Shown here: in pieces, positions 13,598 to 20,142 of the stretch
Layout: each line of letters starts with the position of its first letter
Numbering within the stretch: position 1 is the stretch's first letter
Assembly (NCBI RefSeq): GCF_004000435.1
Contig: NZ_RBVZ01000014.1
Coordinates: 10,393-42,444 of the forward strand
DNA length: 32,052 nucleotides
Source: Alexandriicola marinus
GTDB lineage: Bacteria > Pseudomonadota > Alphaproteobacteria > Rhodobacterales > Rhodobacteraceae
Direction: 5' to 3'
Translations under genes and position numbers: made by a program
The notes under the pieces: generated by a model
What the model saw: the letters and a program-made list of their open reading frames with translations, nothing else
What the model was told of the DNA's origin: nothing
Databases searched by the model: none

Positions 13598-14287
13598 ATG
13601 TGCAATCTCTATGCGAACATCGCCACGGCAGAAGCCATGCGTCGGCTGTTTCAGGTCTCGGCCGACCTTGATCGGCTCGGCAACGCCGAACCGAGGCCGG
13701 CGATATTCCCGAAGGGGCTGGCGCCGGTGGTGCGCCTCGATGCTGACGGAAAGCGCGAGCTGATCGAAATGCGATGGGGATTTCTTACGCCGCAGGTGTC
13801 GAAGAAAACCGGCAAGCCGATCAAGCCCGCCGCCTGGAACAATGCGCGCGACGACAAGCTGCGAAAAAGCGGTCTCTGGCGAGGCAGCTATGAGGATCGG
13901 CGTTGCCTGGTCCCAGTCACGAGCTTCAACGAGACCAAGGGCAGGCAGCCGGCGACGGATTACTGGTTTGCGCTCACCGGCGAAGATCCCGATGGACGGC
14001 CACCCTTTGCTTTCGCGGGGCTCTGGCGCGGGGAAAACCCGGAGCTGATCGAAGAGGATGAGACGGAGCTTCGGCATACCGTGGTCACGACCGAAGCGAA
14101 CGAGCTGATCCGGCCTATCCACGCGAAGGGGCGAATGCCGGTCATCATCGAAGCTCCCGATTATGAGACGTGGTTGTCAGGCGATCCGGATCAAGCCGCC
14201 GCGCTGATCCGGACCTTCCCGGCTGACAGGATGCGGATCGCTCTGCAAGGTGTCGGGGAAAAGGCGGATCGCGGCTCAGACGGTTGA
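13598..14287 (+). CDS. SRAP domain protein (YedK/HMCES family)
   Basis: SRAP proteins crosslink to abasic sites in single-stranded DNA through an N-terminal cysteine. Here Cys2 follows the initiator Met (MCNLYANIAT), and the other conserved elements are visible: Asn82 in AAWNNARDDK, Glu112 in VTSFNE, and His175 in PIHAKGRMPVI. The full length of 229 residues is typical. It is in an SOS operon with the small gene upstream. Its 3' end is duplicated as a fragment at 18508-18610, on the far side of the cargo block. Confidence 0.9.
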   Translation: MCNLYANIATAEAMRRLFQVSADLDRLGNAEPRPAIFPKGLAPVVRLDADGKRELIEMRWGFLTPQVSKKTGKPIKPAAWNNARDDKLRKSGLWRGSYEDRRCLVPVTSFNETKGRQPATDYWFALTGEDPDGRPPFAFAGLWRGENPELIEEDETELRHTVVTTEANELIRPIHAKGRMPVIIEAPDYETWLSGDPDQAAALIRTFPADRMRIALQGVGEKADRGSDG

Positions 14288-14482
14288 CCGAGCCGCAAGC
14301 TGATCGTCGCGGAGTCGCGTAATGGTCTCGCGGCTGACCGCCAGCCGCTTCGCGATCTTGGAAATGGATTCGCCCGCCGCCAACGCGGCCCGCGTTTACT
14401 CTTCGGCTTTGGCCGAAAGGGCGCGAGGGTGGCCGAGACGTTTGCCCTTAACCTTCGCAGCTTCCACCCCGGCATGTGTTCG
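14180..14482. repeat. Left direct repeat flanking the biotin-type cargo
   Basis: 303 bp comprising the 3' end of the SRAP gene and the 3' third of a resolvase gene. It aligns without net length change to 18508-18810, at roughly 85 percent identity by eye, for example CTGATCGTCGCGGAGTC and GATCTTGGAAATGGATTCGC in both. Homology stops at GTTCGC in both copies. Confidence 0.8.
14276..14481 (-). pseudogene. Truncated resolvase 3' fragment
   Basis: The minus strand encodes the C-terminal HTH part of a serine resolvase (KGKRLGHPRALSAKAEE, then a TAA stop, then TRAALAAGESISKIAKRLAVS). The stop corresponds to GAG-GAT in the intact gene at 18603-19238. The N-terminal two thirds, including the catalytic serine, are missing. 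It overlaps the SRAP 3' end tail-to-tail, as the intact resolvase does with the SRAP fragment on the right. Confidence 0.8.
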
Positions 14483-14529
14483 CCCCCGCGCCTTACGGCG
14501 CTCCCCCAGAGGATATTTCAGGAAAGATG
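14482..14529 (+). repeat. Dispersed intergenic repeat, copy C
   Basis: GCCCCCGCGCCTTACGGCGC, then TCCCCCAGAGGATATTTCAGG and AAAGATGA. It lacks the left arm of the first hairpin of copies A and B, and marks the exact left junction of the cargo block. Confidence 0.75.
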
Positions 14530-14612
14530 ATGGGCAGCCGAACCGCTTTGTCCGCTCATGCTTAAGTGGTACCGTCGGGACTATTGGTTGGAACGGGAGC
14601 AAGGGGAACTAG

Positions 14613-15185
14613 ATGCAAATTGGAACGGGCCAAGCTTGTCCTATTATCGTTGGACGTGAGGGGGCGCTGATCTTGGTTGGCGCGGCCGTAATACTGCTCA
14701 GCATCTCGTCCCACATAGAAATTCCGATGGTACCCGTCCCTATAACGGCTCAAACCTTTATGGTATTGACTGTGGGGGCCGTTTTGGGACCGCTACTCGG
14801 CGCTGTCGGGACCGTTATATGGCTACTCTGCGGCGCTATCGGTTTGCCTGTGCTTGCGGGTGGCGCAAGCGGCATCGGTCATTTTGCGGGACCGACCGCC
14901 GGATTTCTCTTCGCGTTTCCCATTGCCGCCCTCACTGTCGGCGTCCTGGTTTCCAGACGGCAGGGCCAGGGGTTTGCCTATCGGGCATGGTGGGTATTCC
15001 TGGCAGGTATCGCAGGGCACATCATTTGTCTCGGGCTCGGCGTGCTCTGGTTGAGCACGTCGATCGGCATAGGCGCAGCGCTCGAAAATGGCTTCTTTCC
15101 TTTCATCCTGGGGGGCATCATCAAGTCGGCCGCTGTTGCCGCCGTGGTGATCGGGATTGAGCACCAGAGGGGCAAGGCATCGTGA
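14613..15185 (+). CDS. bioY: BioY-family substrate-binding (S) component, first copy
   Basis: The 190-residue membrane protein has five to six hydrophobic helices and BioY signatures: IPMVPVPITAQTFMVLTVGA, LLGAVGTVIWLLCGAIGLPV, GPTAGFLFAFPIAA and a C-terminal LGGIIKSAAVAAVVIG. BioY is the biotin-specific S component of ECF transporters and can work alone or with BioMN. AAGGGGAACTAG precedes the ATG. Its end overlaps the DUF1284 gene by GTGA. It differs clearly from the second BioY at 16880-17449. No BioR-type operator was seen upstream. Confidence 0.85.
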   Translation: MQIGTGQACPIIVGREGALILVGAAVILLSISSHIEIPMVPVPITAQTFMVLTVGAVLGPLLGAVGTVIWLLCGAIGLPVLAGGASGIGHFAGPTAGFLFAFPIAALTVGVLVSRRQGQGFAYRAWWVFLAGIAGHIICLGLGVLWLSTSIGIGAALENGFFPFILGGIIKSAAVAAVVIGIEHQRGKAS

Positions 15186-15613
15186 TCGAACTGCGCGCGC
15201 ACCATTTGCTGTGCATGCTGACGTTTGCTGGAAAGGGCTACTCACCAGGGTTTGTAGCCAAATTTCACTCTGTTGCCAGAGCCATCAACCAGGGAACCCC
15301 GGTCAAAATCATCGCAGGCCCCGATGAACTCTGCGCGTGTGTGATCGCGGAAGACCCCGAGCCACATTGCCATAACGCGTCCGTCACGGCCCGAGATCTG
15401 ACCGCTGCGCGAGATGTCGGTGACAAGCTCGGTATCGTAATCGAACCCGGTACCATTCTCAGCTTCGACAACCAAACCATTGCTTTGATGCGATCATGGT
15501 TTCGCAGCGGAATAACACGAAGGGCCTGCATTGAATGCCAGTGGCATGAACTCTGCACGCGGCTGGCAGAAGACGACTTTGCCGGCTGCGAACTGGAAGG
15601 AACGCGCGGCTAA
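15182..15613 (+). CDS. DUF1284 family Cys-rich protein
   Basis: The opening IELRAHHLLCMLTFAGKGYS is the DUF1284 signature. The 143 residues contain eight cysteines, including CAC, C-x2-C (ACIEC) and later single ones, which suggests an iron-sulfur cluster or metal site. Function is not established. The GTG start overlaps the bioY stop (GTGA), so the two are translated together and may act together. Its 3' end overlaps the end of the converging bioN by four bases. Confidence 0.8.
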   Translation: MIELRAHHLLCMLTFAGKGYSPGFVAKFHSVARAINQGTPVKIIAGPDELCACVIAEDPEPHCHNASVTARDLTAARDVGDKLGIVIEPGTILSFDNQTIALMRSWFRSGITRRACIECQWHELCTRLAEDDFAGCELEGTRG

Positions 15614-16203
15614 AGCGGCGACCGTGCCTGGATCGCCTCGGCGATTTCATCCCCAGTTTTTAAAGTCCGGACGACCAATGGGACAAGGAGAGCCTTCACG
15701 CTACGATCAAGGCCCCGGGCCTTCTGCGCCATGCGCACCTCGTCCAGCGTTGCGCGCACCAGTGGGATGAATCGGAGCGCAAGGGATATGGCGAGGGCGA
15801 TGTGATCGGCCGGCACCCAGGAAGGAGCATGTTTGAGCCCCGCTTGAATGCCGTCGACAAACTCGCTCGTTTTCGTCGTCATGGTGATGAGCGACGCCGC
15901 GAGGATCAAGATTCCAAAGCGCACGACAACGAAAGCAGCAAGTTCGAGCCCCGCGAGAATGATTTGCGCGATGAAAATGATGGCAAGAATCCACAAGGCA
16001 GGACGGATCGCCCGATAGGCATGTGAGAACCCGATTCCAGCCAGCCAGTAACCTATGGCGACCAGGATCGCGCCCACAGCCAAGGGCACCCATCCCGACA
16101 AAACGAATAGAAGGGTGCAGAAGAGCACGAGCGCCAGGATCTTATAGCCGGGCGATATGCGATGAAGTGGGCTATTCCCGAAGACATAGAGGTCTACGAT
16201 CAT
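15610..16203 (-). CDS. bioN: ECF transporter transmembrane (T) component
   Basis: The 197-residue CbiQ/EcfT-type protein has four to five helices and the coupling motif region near the C-terminus (ARGLDRSVKALLVPLVVRTL), where the family has A-R-G/X boxes that contact the ATPases. It starts DLYVFGNSPLHRISPGYKI, close to the usual BioN start. ATGA overlap with bioM and the bioY two genes upstream identify it as the BioN of a BioMNY biotin transporter. Confidence 0.85.
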   Translation of the reverse strand: MIVDLYVFGNSPLHRISPGYKILALVLFCTLLFVLSGWVPLAVGAILVAIGYWLAGIGFSHAYRAIRPALWILAIIFIAQIILAGLELAAFVVVRFGILILAASLITMTTKTSEFVDGIQAGLKHAPSWVPADHIALAISLALRFIPLVRATLDEVRMAQKARGLDRSVKALLVPLVVRTLKTGDEIAEAIQARSPL

Positions 16204-16865
16204 GCTGATCTCGCGATATAGTCTTCGATGACGGCGTTCGGCTCGCCATCCCCAACGATACGACCTGCCTCGATGTGGATGACCCGATCAAACTCGCGCA
16301 ACAAATCCAGATCGTGCGAGACGAGAACAACATGCTCCTTGAGGTCCGTAATCGCTCGCATGAGGCGCTTTTTGTTCCAGAGATCGAGCAATGTGGTCGG
16401 CTCATCGAAAACGATCATCTGAGGCTGCATGACCAGGACCCCGGCGAGCGCAACCATCTGCCGCTCTCCGCCGCTCAGTTGATGTGTGAGACGATCTTTC
16501 AGGTGTTCGATCCGGAAGCGCGCCATCACCTCGGCTATGCGTTCTTTGATCGTCGCGCTTGGCAGCTTCAGATTTTTCAGGCCGAAAGCGAGGTCTTCGT
16601 CCACGATCGGATAGACGATCTGGTTGTCTGGGTTCTGGAACACGAACCCCACCTTTCGGCGCAACTCCTTCAGCTCGGTCGATCCTTCGAAAGTAATCGT
16701 ACCCGAGCTGGGCTTTTCCAGTCCATTGAAGAGCCGGGCAAATGTGCTTTTGCCCGACCCGTTCCGTCCGATGATCCCAATGCGCTTTTCGTTGAGATCT
16801 ATGTTGATATCGCTCAGGATCGGCCGGTCGCCTTTCTCGACAACCACTTGCGAGAAGGAGAGCAT
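16200..16865 (-). CDS. bioM: ECF transporter ATPase
   Basis: This is a 221-residue ABC ATPase with Walker A GRNGSGKS, Q-loop VFQNPDNQ, signature LSGGERQMVALAGVL, Walker B MIVFDEPTTLLD and switch VLVSHDLD. The FQNPDNQ segment is typical of ECF-type ATPases (CbiO/BioM). The start at 16865 (MLSFSQVVVE) fits the family; the 35-residue upstream extension runs back towards the bioY stop and is rejected. It powers uptake through BioN and BioY. Confidence 0.9.
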   Translation of the reverse strand: MLSFSQVVVEKGDRPILSDINIDLNEKRIGIIGRNGSGKSTFARLFNGLEKPSSGTITFEGSTELKELRRKVGFVFQNPDNQIVYPIVDEDLAFGLKNLKLPSATIKERIAEVMARFRIEHLKDRLTHQLSGGERQMVALAGVLVMQPQMIVFDEPTTLLDLWNKKRLMRAITDLKEHVVLVSHDLDLLREFDRVIHIEAGRIVGDGEPNAVIEDYIARSA

Positions 16866-16879
16866 TGCTGATGTGCCCC

Positions 16880-17449
16880 CTACTCGGTCGTAGCGGCCTG
16901 GCGCTTGCGGGGCGTAATGATCGGATAGGACTTCTTTACGATCACGATCACGGCAGCCGCGATAAGGCATTTGATGATGTCACCGACGAAGAACGGGAGG
17001 GAACCGACGAAGGCGGCCCAAACAGAGATTTGGGCAACGAACGCGCTCCAGGGAATACCGATCGCATAGAGCACGACAATTCCCCCCACCACCGACGCCA
17101 GGAAGGCGTTGAGGTAGTTAAGCTGATGCCAGAAGCGCTCCACGAGGAAACCGACCACGAAGGCAGTGAAGATCCAGCCAATCAGATATCCCCCCGTAGG
17201 GCCAAGGAAAACACCAAAGCCCCCACGGCCTCCCGGAAGCAGGGGAAGCCCGATCGCAACGAGCAAAAGGAACAGAATCATCGACAAGCCGCCGCGTGTG
17301 GCCCCCAACACGCCGCCGGCGAGCATGGCGCCGAGAGATTGAGCGGTGATCGGAACGCCGACAACGGGCAGGGTGATCGGCGGAAAGACCGCCAGCGCGG
17401 CCATGATGGCCGCGAAGAGTGCGATAAAGACGATATCACGCGTTTCCAT
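16880..17449 (-). CDS. bioY: BioY-family substrate-binding (S) component, second copy
   Basis: The 189-residue membrane protein has VFPPITLPVVGVPITAQSLG, the GGFGVFLGPTGGYLIGWI segment and a C-terminal VGDIIKCLIAAAVIVIVKK, the BioY pattern. The ATG at 17449 follows AAGGGGG; the one at 17473 lies inside the oxygenase gene. It is the S component of the bioYMN operon and lies 10 bases after the PhyH-type gene. Confidence 0.85.
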   Translation of the reverse strand: METRDIVFIALFAAIMAALAVFPPITLPVVGVPITAQSLGAMLAGGVLGATRGGLSMILFLLLVAIGLPLLPGGRGGFGVFLGPTGGYLIGWIFTAFVVGFLVERFWHQLNYLNAFLASVVGGIVVLYAIGIPWSAFVAQISVWAAFVGSLPFFVGDIIKCLIAAAVIVIVKKSYPIITPRKRQAATTE

Positions 17450-17459
17450 GTTTGCCCCC

Positions 17460-18392
17460 TTAAGCCAACTCACGTCGCACGAAGCGCTTGTCCCGGTCCG
17501 TAAAATACTCGCTGTCGGTCAACAGCGAGCCGTCTGGCAGACCGATTTCCATATGGGACCGCGTGAAGGCTTTGTGACCGTATTTTTCTGCCGGATATTC
17601 CAGGTTCCGGGCGCGTTGAAGATCGTAATGCGACCCGTCCTCGACGAAGCGCATCACAAAGGCAGCTCGCTTCGGCAGTGGTCCATCCTCCAGCATTATA
17701 CTGCGGTGAACAACATATTTGTTGAACACGAGAACATCGCCCGGCTCGAAGTCATCCTCGACCTGATGATATTTGAGGATTTCGGCCATGGTGGGCGAAT
17801 TGAGAATGCCCGAGCGCATGGCAAAATAGTCATCCATGGTCGTCTTTTCGCCCGCCTGTTCCTTGGCTTCGAGCGTGGAAATCATGGCTGGTTCGATCTG
17901 GTCATAGATGAACTTGCCAGATACGACCCGCTCAGGCACGTAGGCCATACCACCACGTTGGCCTGACTTGTGAACGGGATGGAGTGCTGCCCATATCGTG
18001 CAGCCAAATTCATCGGCAACCTGATAGCCAAAGCTTTGAACGCCGACATGCCAGGGGAATCCTTTGCTGATGTTCTTTTCCAATTCGAAGCAGAGCTCGA
18101 AAGTCAGGAACAGGTCCTTCTGCACGAGCGCCGTCAATGCCTTGCGAAAATACGGCCGGGCGATCAGCTCATAGATATCCGTTTTTTCGGTCTCGAAATC
18201 GTATTTGAGGCGGCTGAACTCGCTTTTAAAGTTCTCCGGCGCTCGGCTCATTTCCACCTCAACCCGATTGAGCAGGGTATGCACGACGTCAGGATTGAAG
18301 AATCCGTCCAACTTTACAAACCCGTCACGTTGAAATTGCTCAACCTGCTGGGGCGTTACATGAAAGTCGTTATCAAAAGGGTGTTCCTGCAT
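17460..18392 (-). CDS. PhyH-type Fe(II)/2-oxoglutarate enzyme with a His-x-Gly motif
   Basis: The 310-residue protein has the phytanoyl-CoA dioxygenase-like layout. The first metal motif is PWHVGVQSFGYQ (His115-Val-Gly117), then WAALHPV and QRGGMAYVPE, then FEPGDVLVFNKYVVHRS with the distal His229, and Arg242 (KRAAFVMRF) placed to bind 2-oxoglutarate. Ordinary members have His-x-Asp at the first motif; here the carboxylate ligand is Gly, as in Fe/2OG halogenases such as SyrB2 (Ala) and BesD or WelO5 (Gly). Halogenation or another unusual oxidation is therefore possible. CGGAGG precedes the ATG. It is the first gene of the operon with bioY, bioM and bioN. Confidence 0.8.
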   Translation of the reverse strand: MQEHPFDNDFHVTPQQVEQFQRDGFVKLDGFFNPDVVHTLLNRVEVEMSRAPENFKSEFSRLKYDFETEKTDIYELIARPYFRKALTALVQKDLFLTFELCFELEKNISKGFPWHVGVQSFGYQVADEFGCTIWAALHPVHKSGQRGGMAYVPERVVSGKFIYDQIEPAMISTLEAKEQAGEKTTMDDYFAMRSGILNSPTMAEILKYHQVEDDFEPGDVLVFNKYVVHRSIMLEDGPLPKRAAFVMRFVEDGSHYDLQRARNLEYPAEKYGHKAFTRSHMEIGLPDGSLLTDSEYFTDRDKRFVRRELA

Positions 18393-18507
18393 CGCTGCCT
18401 CCGCTCTAACACCATGCTCGCGTCAGACTGCACCATTTCAAAGCTGAATGCTACCGGAGGATTACACGCCCAACTACTAAGGATGTCGGGCTGAGACCCG
18501 GTTAAGG

Positions 18508-18610
18508 GGCGATCCAGATCAAGCCTTGGCACTTATCCGAACCTTCTCGGCCGACAGGATGCGGATCGTCCTGCAAGGTGTCGGGAAAAGGCAGATCGCG
18601 GCTCAGTCGG
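18508..18610 (+). pseudogene. SRAP gene 3' fragment
   Basis: It encodes GDPDQALALIRTFSADRMRI and a frameshifted tail; the intact gene ends GDPDQAAALIRTFPADRMRI and so on. A single-base deletion in the run GGGGAAAAGG has shifted the frame. No start codon or N-terminal SRAP sequence lies upstream. Confidence 0.8.
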
Positions 18611-18810
18611 TTGATTGTGCCGCTAGCTGATCGTCGCGGAGTCTCGTGATGGTCGCTCGGCTGACTGCCAGCCGTTTAGCGATCTTGGAAATGGATTCGC
18701 CCGCTGCCAACGCGGCCCGCGCATCCTCTTCGGCCTTGGTCGAAAGGGCGCGGGGGCGGCCGATGCGTTTGCCTTTGGCCCGCGCGGCAGCAAGCCCGAT
18801 CTGGGTTCGC
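18508..18810. repeat. Right direct repeat flanking the biotin-type cargo
   Basis: 303 bp matching 14180-14482: first a 3' fragment of an SRAP gene, then the 3' third of the resolvase. Here the resolvase is intact and the SRAP gene is the fragment, the mirror of the left copy. Confidence 0.8.
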
Positions 18811-19238
18811 TCTCGAAGCAGGTCACGCTCGAACTGAGCAACGGCGTTGATGACATTCATGGTCAATGTTCCCGATGCACTTGTAAGATCCAGCCCAGGA
18901 AATGCGAGACAGTGAACGCGAACGGGAATTTTGGCCAACTCCGCAACTGTCGATGACACGTCGATCGCATCGCGGCCGAGGCGGTCGAGCTTCGTCACAA
19001 CCAGTATGTCGCCCGGTTCCAGCCGATCGACCAGCCGCGCGAACTGGGGGCGCTGTTTCGCGGGGACGCTGCCGGAAATCGTCTCCGTAAGGATTCGATA
19101 TTCCGGCATCTGGAAGCCCGCCGCCTCGATCTCGTGAACCTGCGATGCGACAGACTGCTCGACGGTCGAAACCCGAACATAGGCAAAGGTTCGGGGCGGG
19201 TCGGCCTGGGCCGGTGCGAGGGGTAAAGCTGAAGGCAA
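18603..19238 (-). CDS. Serine resolvase/invertase
   Basis: The 211-residue small serine recombinase has catalytic Ser24 in TFAYVRVSTVEQS, the LDRLGRD motif (Arg86, Arg89), AQFERDLLRERTQIGLAAAR, and the C-terminal HTH (ISKIAKRLAVSRATITRLR). It would resolve plasmid multimers or cointegrates at a nearby res site. The only in-frame start giving a normal N-terminus is TTG at 19238; the true start could be slightly different. Its 3' end carries the direct repeat shared with 14180-14482. Confidence 0.85.
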   Translation of the reverse strand: MPSALPLAPAQADPPRTFAYVRVSTVEQSVASQVHEIEAAGFQMPEYRILTETISGSVPAKQRPQFARLVDRLEPGDILVVTKLDRLGRDAIDVSSTVAELAKIPVRVHCLAFPGLDLTSASGTLTMNVINAVAQFERDLLRERTQIGLAAARAKGKRIGRPRALSTKAEEDARAALAAGESISKIAKRLAVSRATITRLRDDQLAAQSTD

Positions 19239-19365
19239 TGAACACGTCCCTAGAGTGACCGAAATATCTGGCCGAAAAGTAGCATGCGTTCAAAACCCGA
19301 GAAAGGTAGTTTTGGACAGGTCCAGAGGCATGTTCCATAACGGTTCCTTTGTGGACACGGTTATA
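19239..19365. promoter_or_regulatory. Candidate res region upstream of the resolvase
   Basis: The spacer before the resolvase start is where res sites normally lie. It contains the palindrome TGGAC-AG-GTCCA at about 19312-19323 and the related pieces AACGGTTCC and ACACGGTTAT. This is placement plus weak motif evidence only. Confidence 0.35.
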
Positions 19366-19608
19366 TTAGAGATTATTGACGGCTTTGAGCTCAGCAGATT
19401 CGTCTTCGGACATGCAACGGGCTTGATCTGGATCACCCAAAGGAAACAGCGCACCTGCATATCCTTCGTTCGCGCAGATACTCGTGATGATTTCCCCGAA
19501 AGCTCTGCCATGCTGAAGGGCAATTTGGTGGCGCACGGCAAAACCCAAAGCGGTGCCGGTGATGAAGATCAAGAAGCCTATAGTCGTGGCCTTCTGTGCT
19601 GTCGTCAT
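19366..19608 (-). CDS. Small membrane-anchored or exported hypothetical protein
   Basis: The 80-residue product begins with a hydrophobic helix (ATTIGFLIFITGTALGFAV) that can be a signal anchor. A polar part with two cysteines (ICANEGY and ARCMSEDE) follows. GGAGAA precedes the ATG. I do not recognise a family. It lies between the candidate res region and intergenic repeat copy B. Confidence 0.6.
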   Translation of the reverse strand: MTTAQKATTIGFLIFITGTALGFAVRHQIALQHGRAFGEIITSICANEGYAGALFPLGDPDQARCMSEDESAELKAVNNL

Positions 19609-19643
19609 GTTGTGTTCTCCAAACGTTGGAAACAGTGTTCAGT

Positions 19644-19704
19644 GGGGGCTGTCTGCCCCCGCGCCTTGTGGCGCTCCCCCGAGGATATTTCAGGGAAGAT
19701 GAAA
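19644..19704 (+). repeat. Dispersed intergenic repeat, copy B
   Basis: It matches copy A from GGGGGCTGTCTGCCCCCGCG through GAGGATATTTCAGGGAAGAT with only a few substitutions. The rest of 19609-19874 holds no gene I can support. Confidence 0.8.
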
Positions 19705-19874
19705 GGACGGAAATCATCGCGATGTTGTTGTTCTGAGTCCATCATTATGATATTGATGGCCTTGCGATACAGGCAGGGATGCCGATGGTCGCGGAAGGTG
19801 AAAGCGTCATGCGCTGTTCTCCAAGAGGGTCGGGACCGCGAGGTGCCGGCCCTCTCTCGTAGAAAGGGTCTCAC

Positions 19875-20132
19875 ATGAAAATCATCCTGATTTTGGTGCT
19901 GTTCAACATGCAGTCGGGTTCCGAGGTCATCACGGCCGAGTTTGACGATGTGGAGGCGTGCGAGCTGGCGGCGCTGCGCACGTTCCAGGGCGTCAGCGCC
20001 GAGGTCGAAATGCGGGGGCTGGAGCCAGCCGGGGCAACGATCGCCGGCACGGTCATCGCGCACGGCGATGATGGTGCGGAGCTTGGCATGTATAGCTGCA
20101 ATCCGTCGCGGTCGGATCGACGGAACGGTTAA
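19875..20132 (+). CDS. Small hypothetical protein
   Basis: The 85-residue product starts with a short hydrophobic stretch (MKIILILVLFNMQSG) that may be a cleavable signal. It continues with ITAEFDDVEACELAALRTFQ and a Gly/Ala-rich beta-prone part with a late cysteine. AAAGGG lies upstream. I do not recognise it. It converges on repC, with stops 10 bases apart. Confidence 0.6.
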   Translation: MKIILILVLFNMQSGSEVITAEFDDVEACELAALRTFQGVSAEVEMRGLEPAGATIAGTVIAHGDDGAELGMYSCNPSRSDRRNG

Positions 20133-20142
20133 CCGCTGCATC

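Noticed and set aside
14482-14529. Possible insertion-sequence end at the left cargo junction
   Set aside because: The sequence matches the intergenic repeat family at two other sites. No transposase or target-site duplication was seen at either end of the cargo.
19605-20141. Minus-strand 178-codon frame
   Set aside because: It runs antisense through the plus gene at 19875-20132 and through intergenic repeat copy B; composition is shadow-like.
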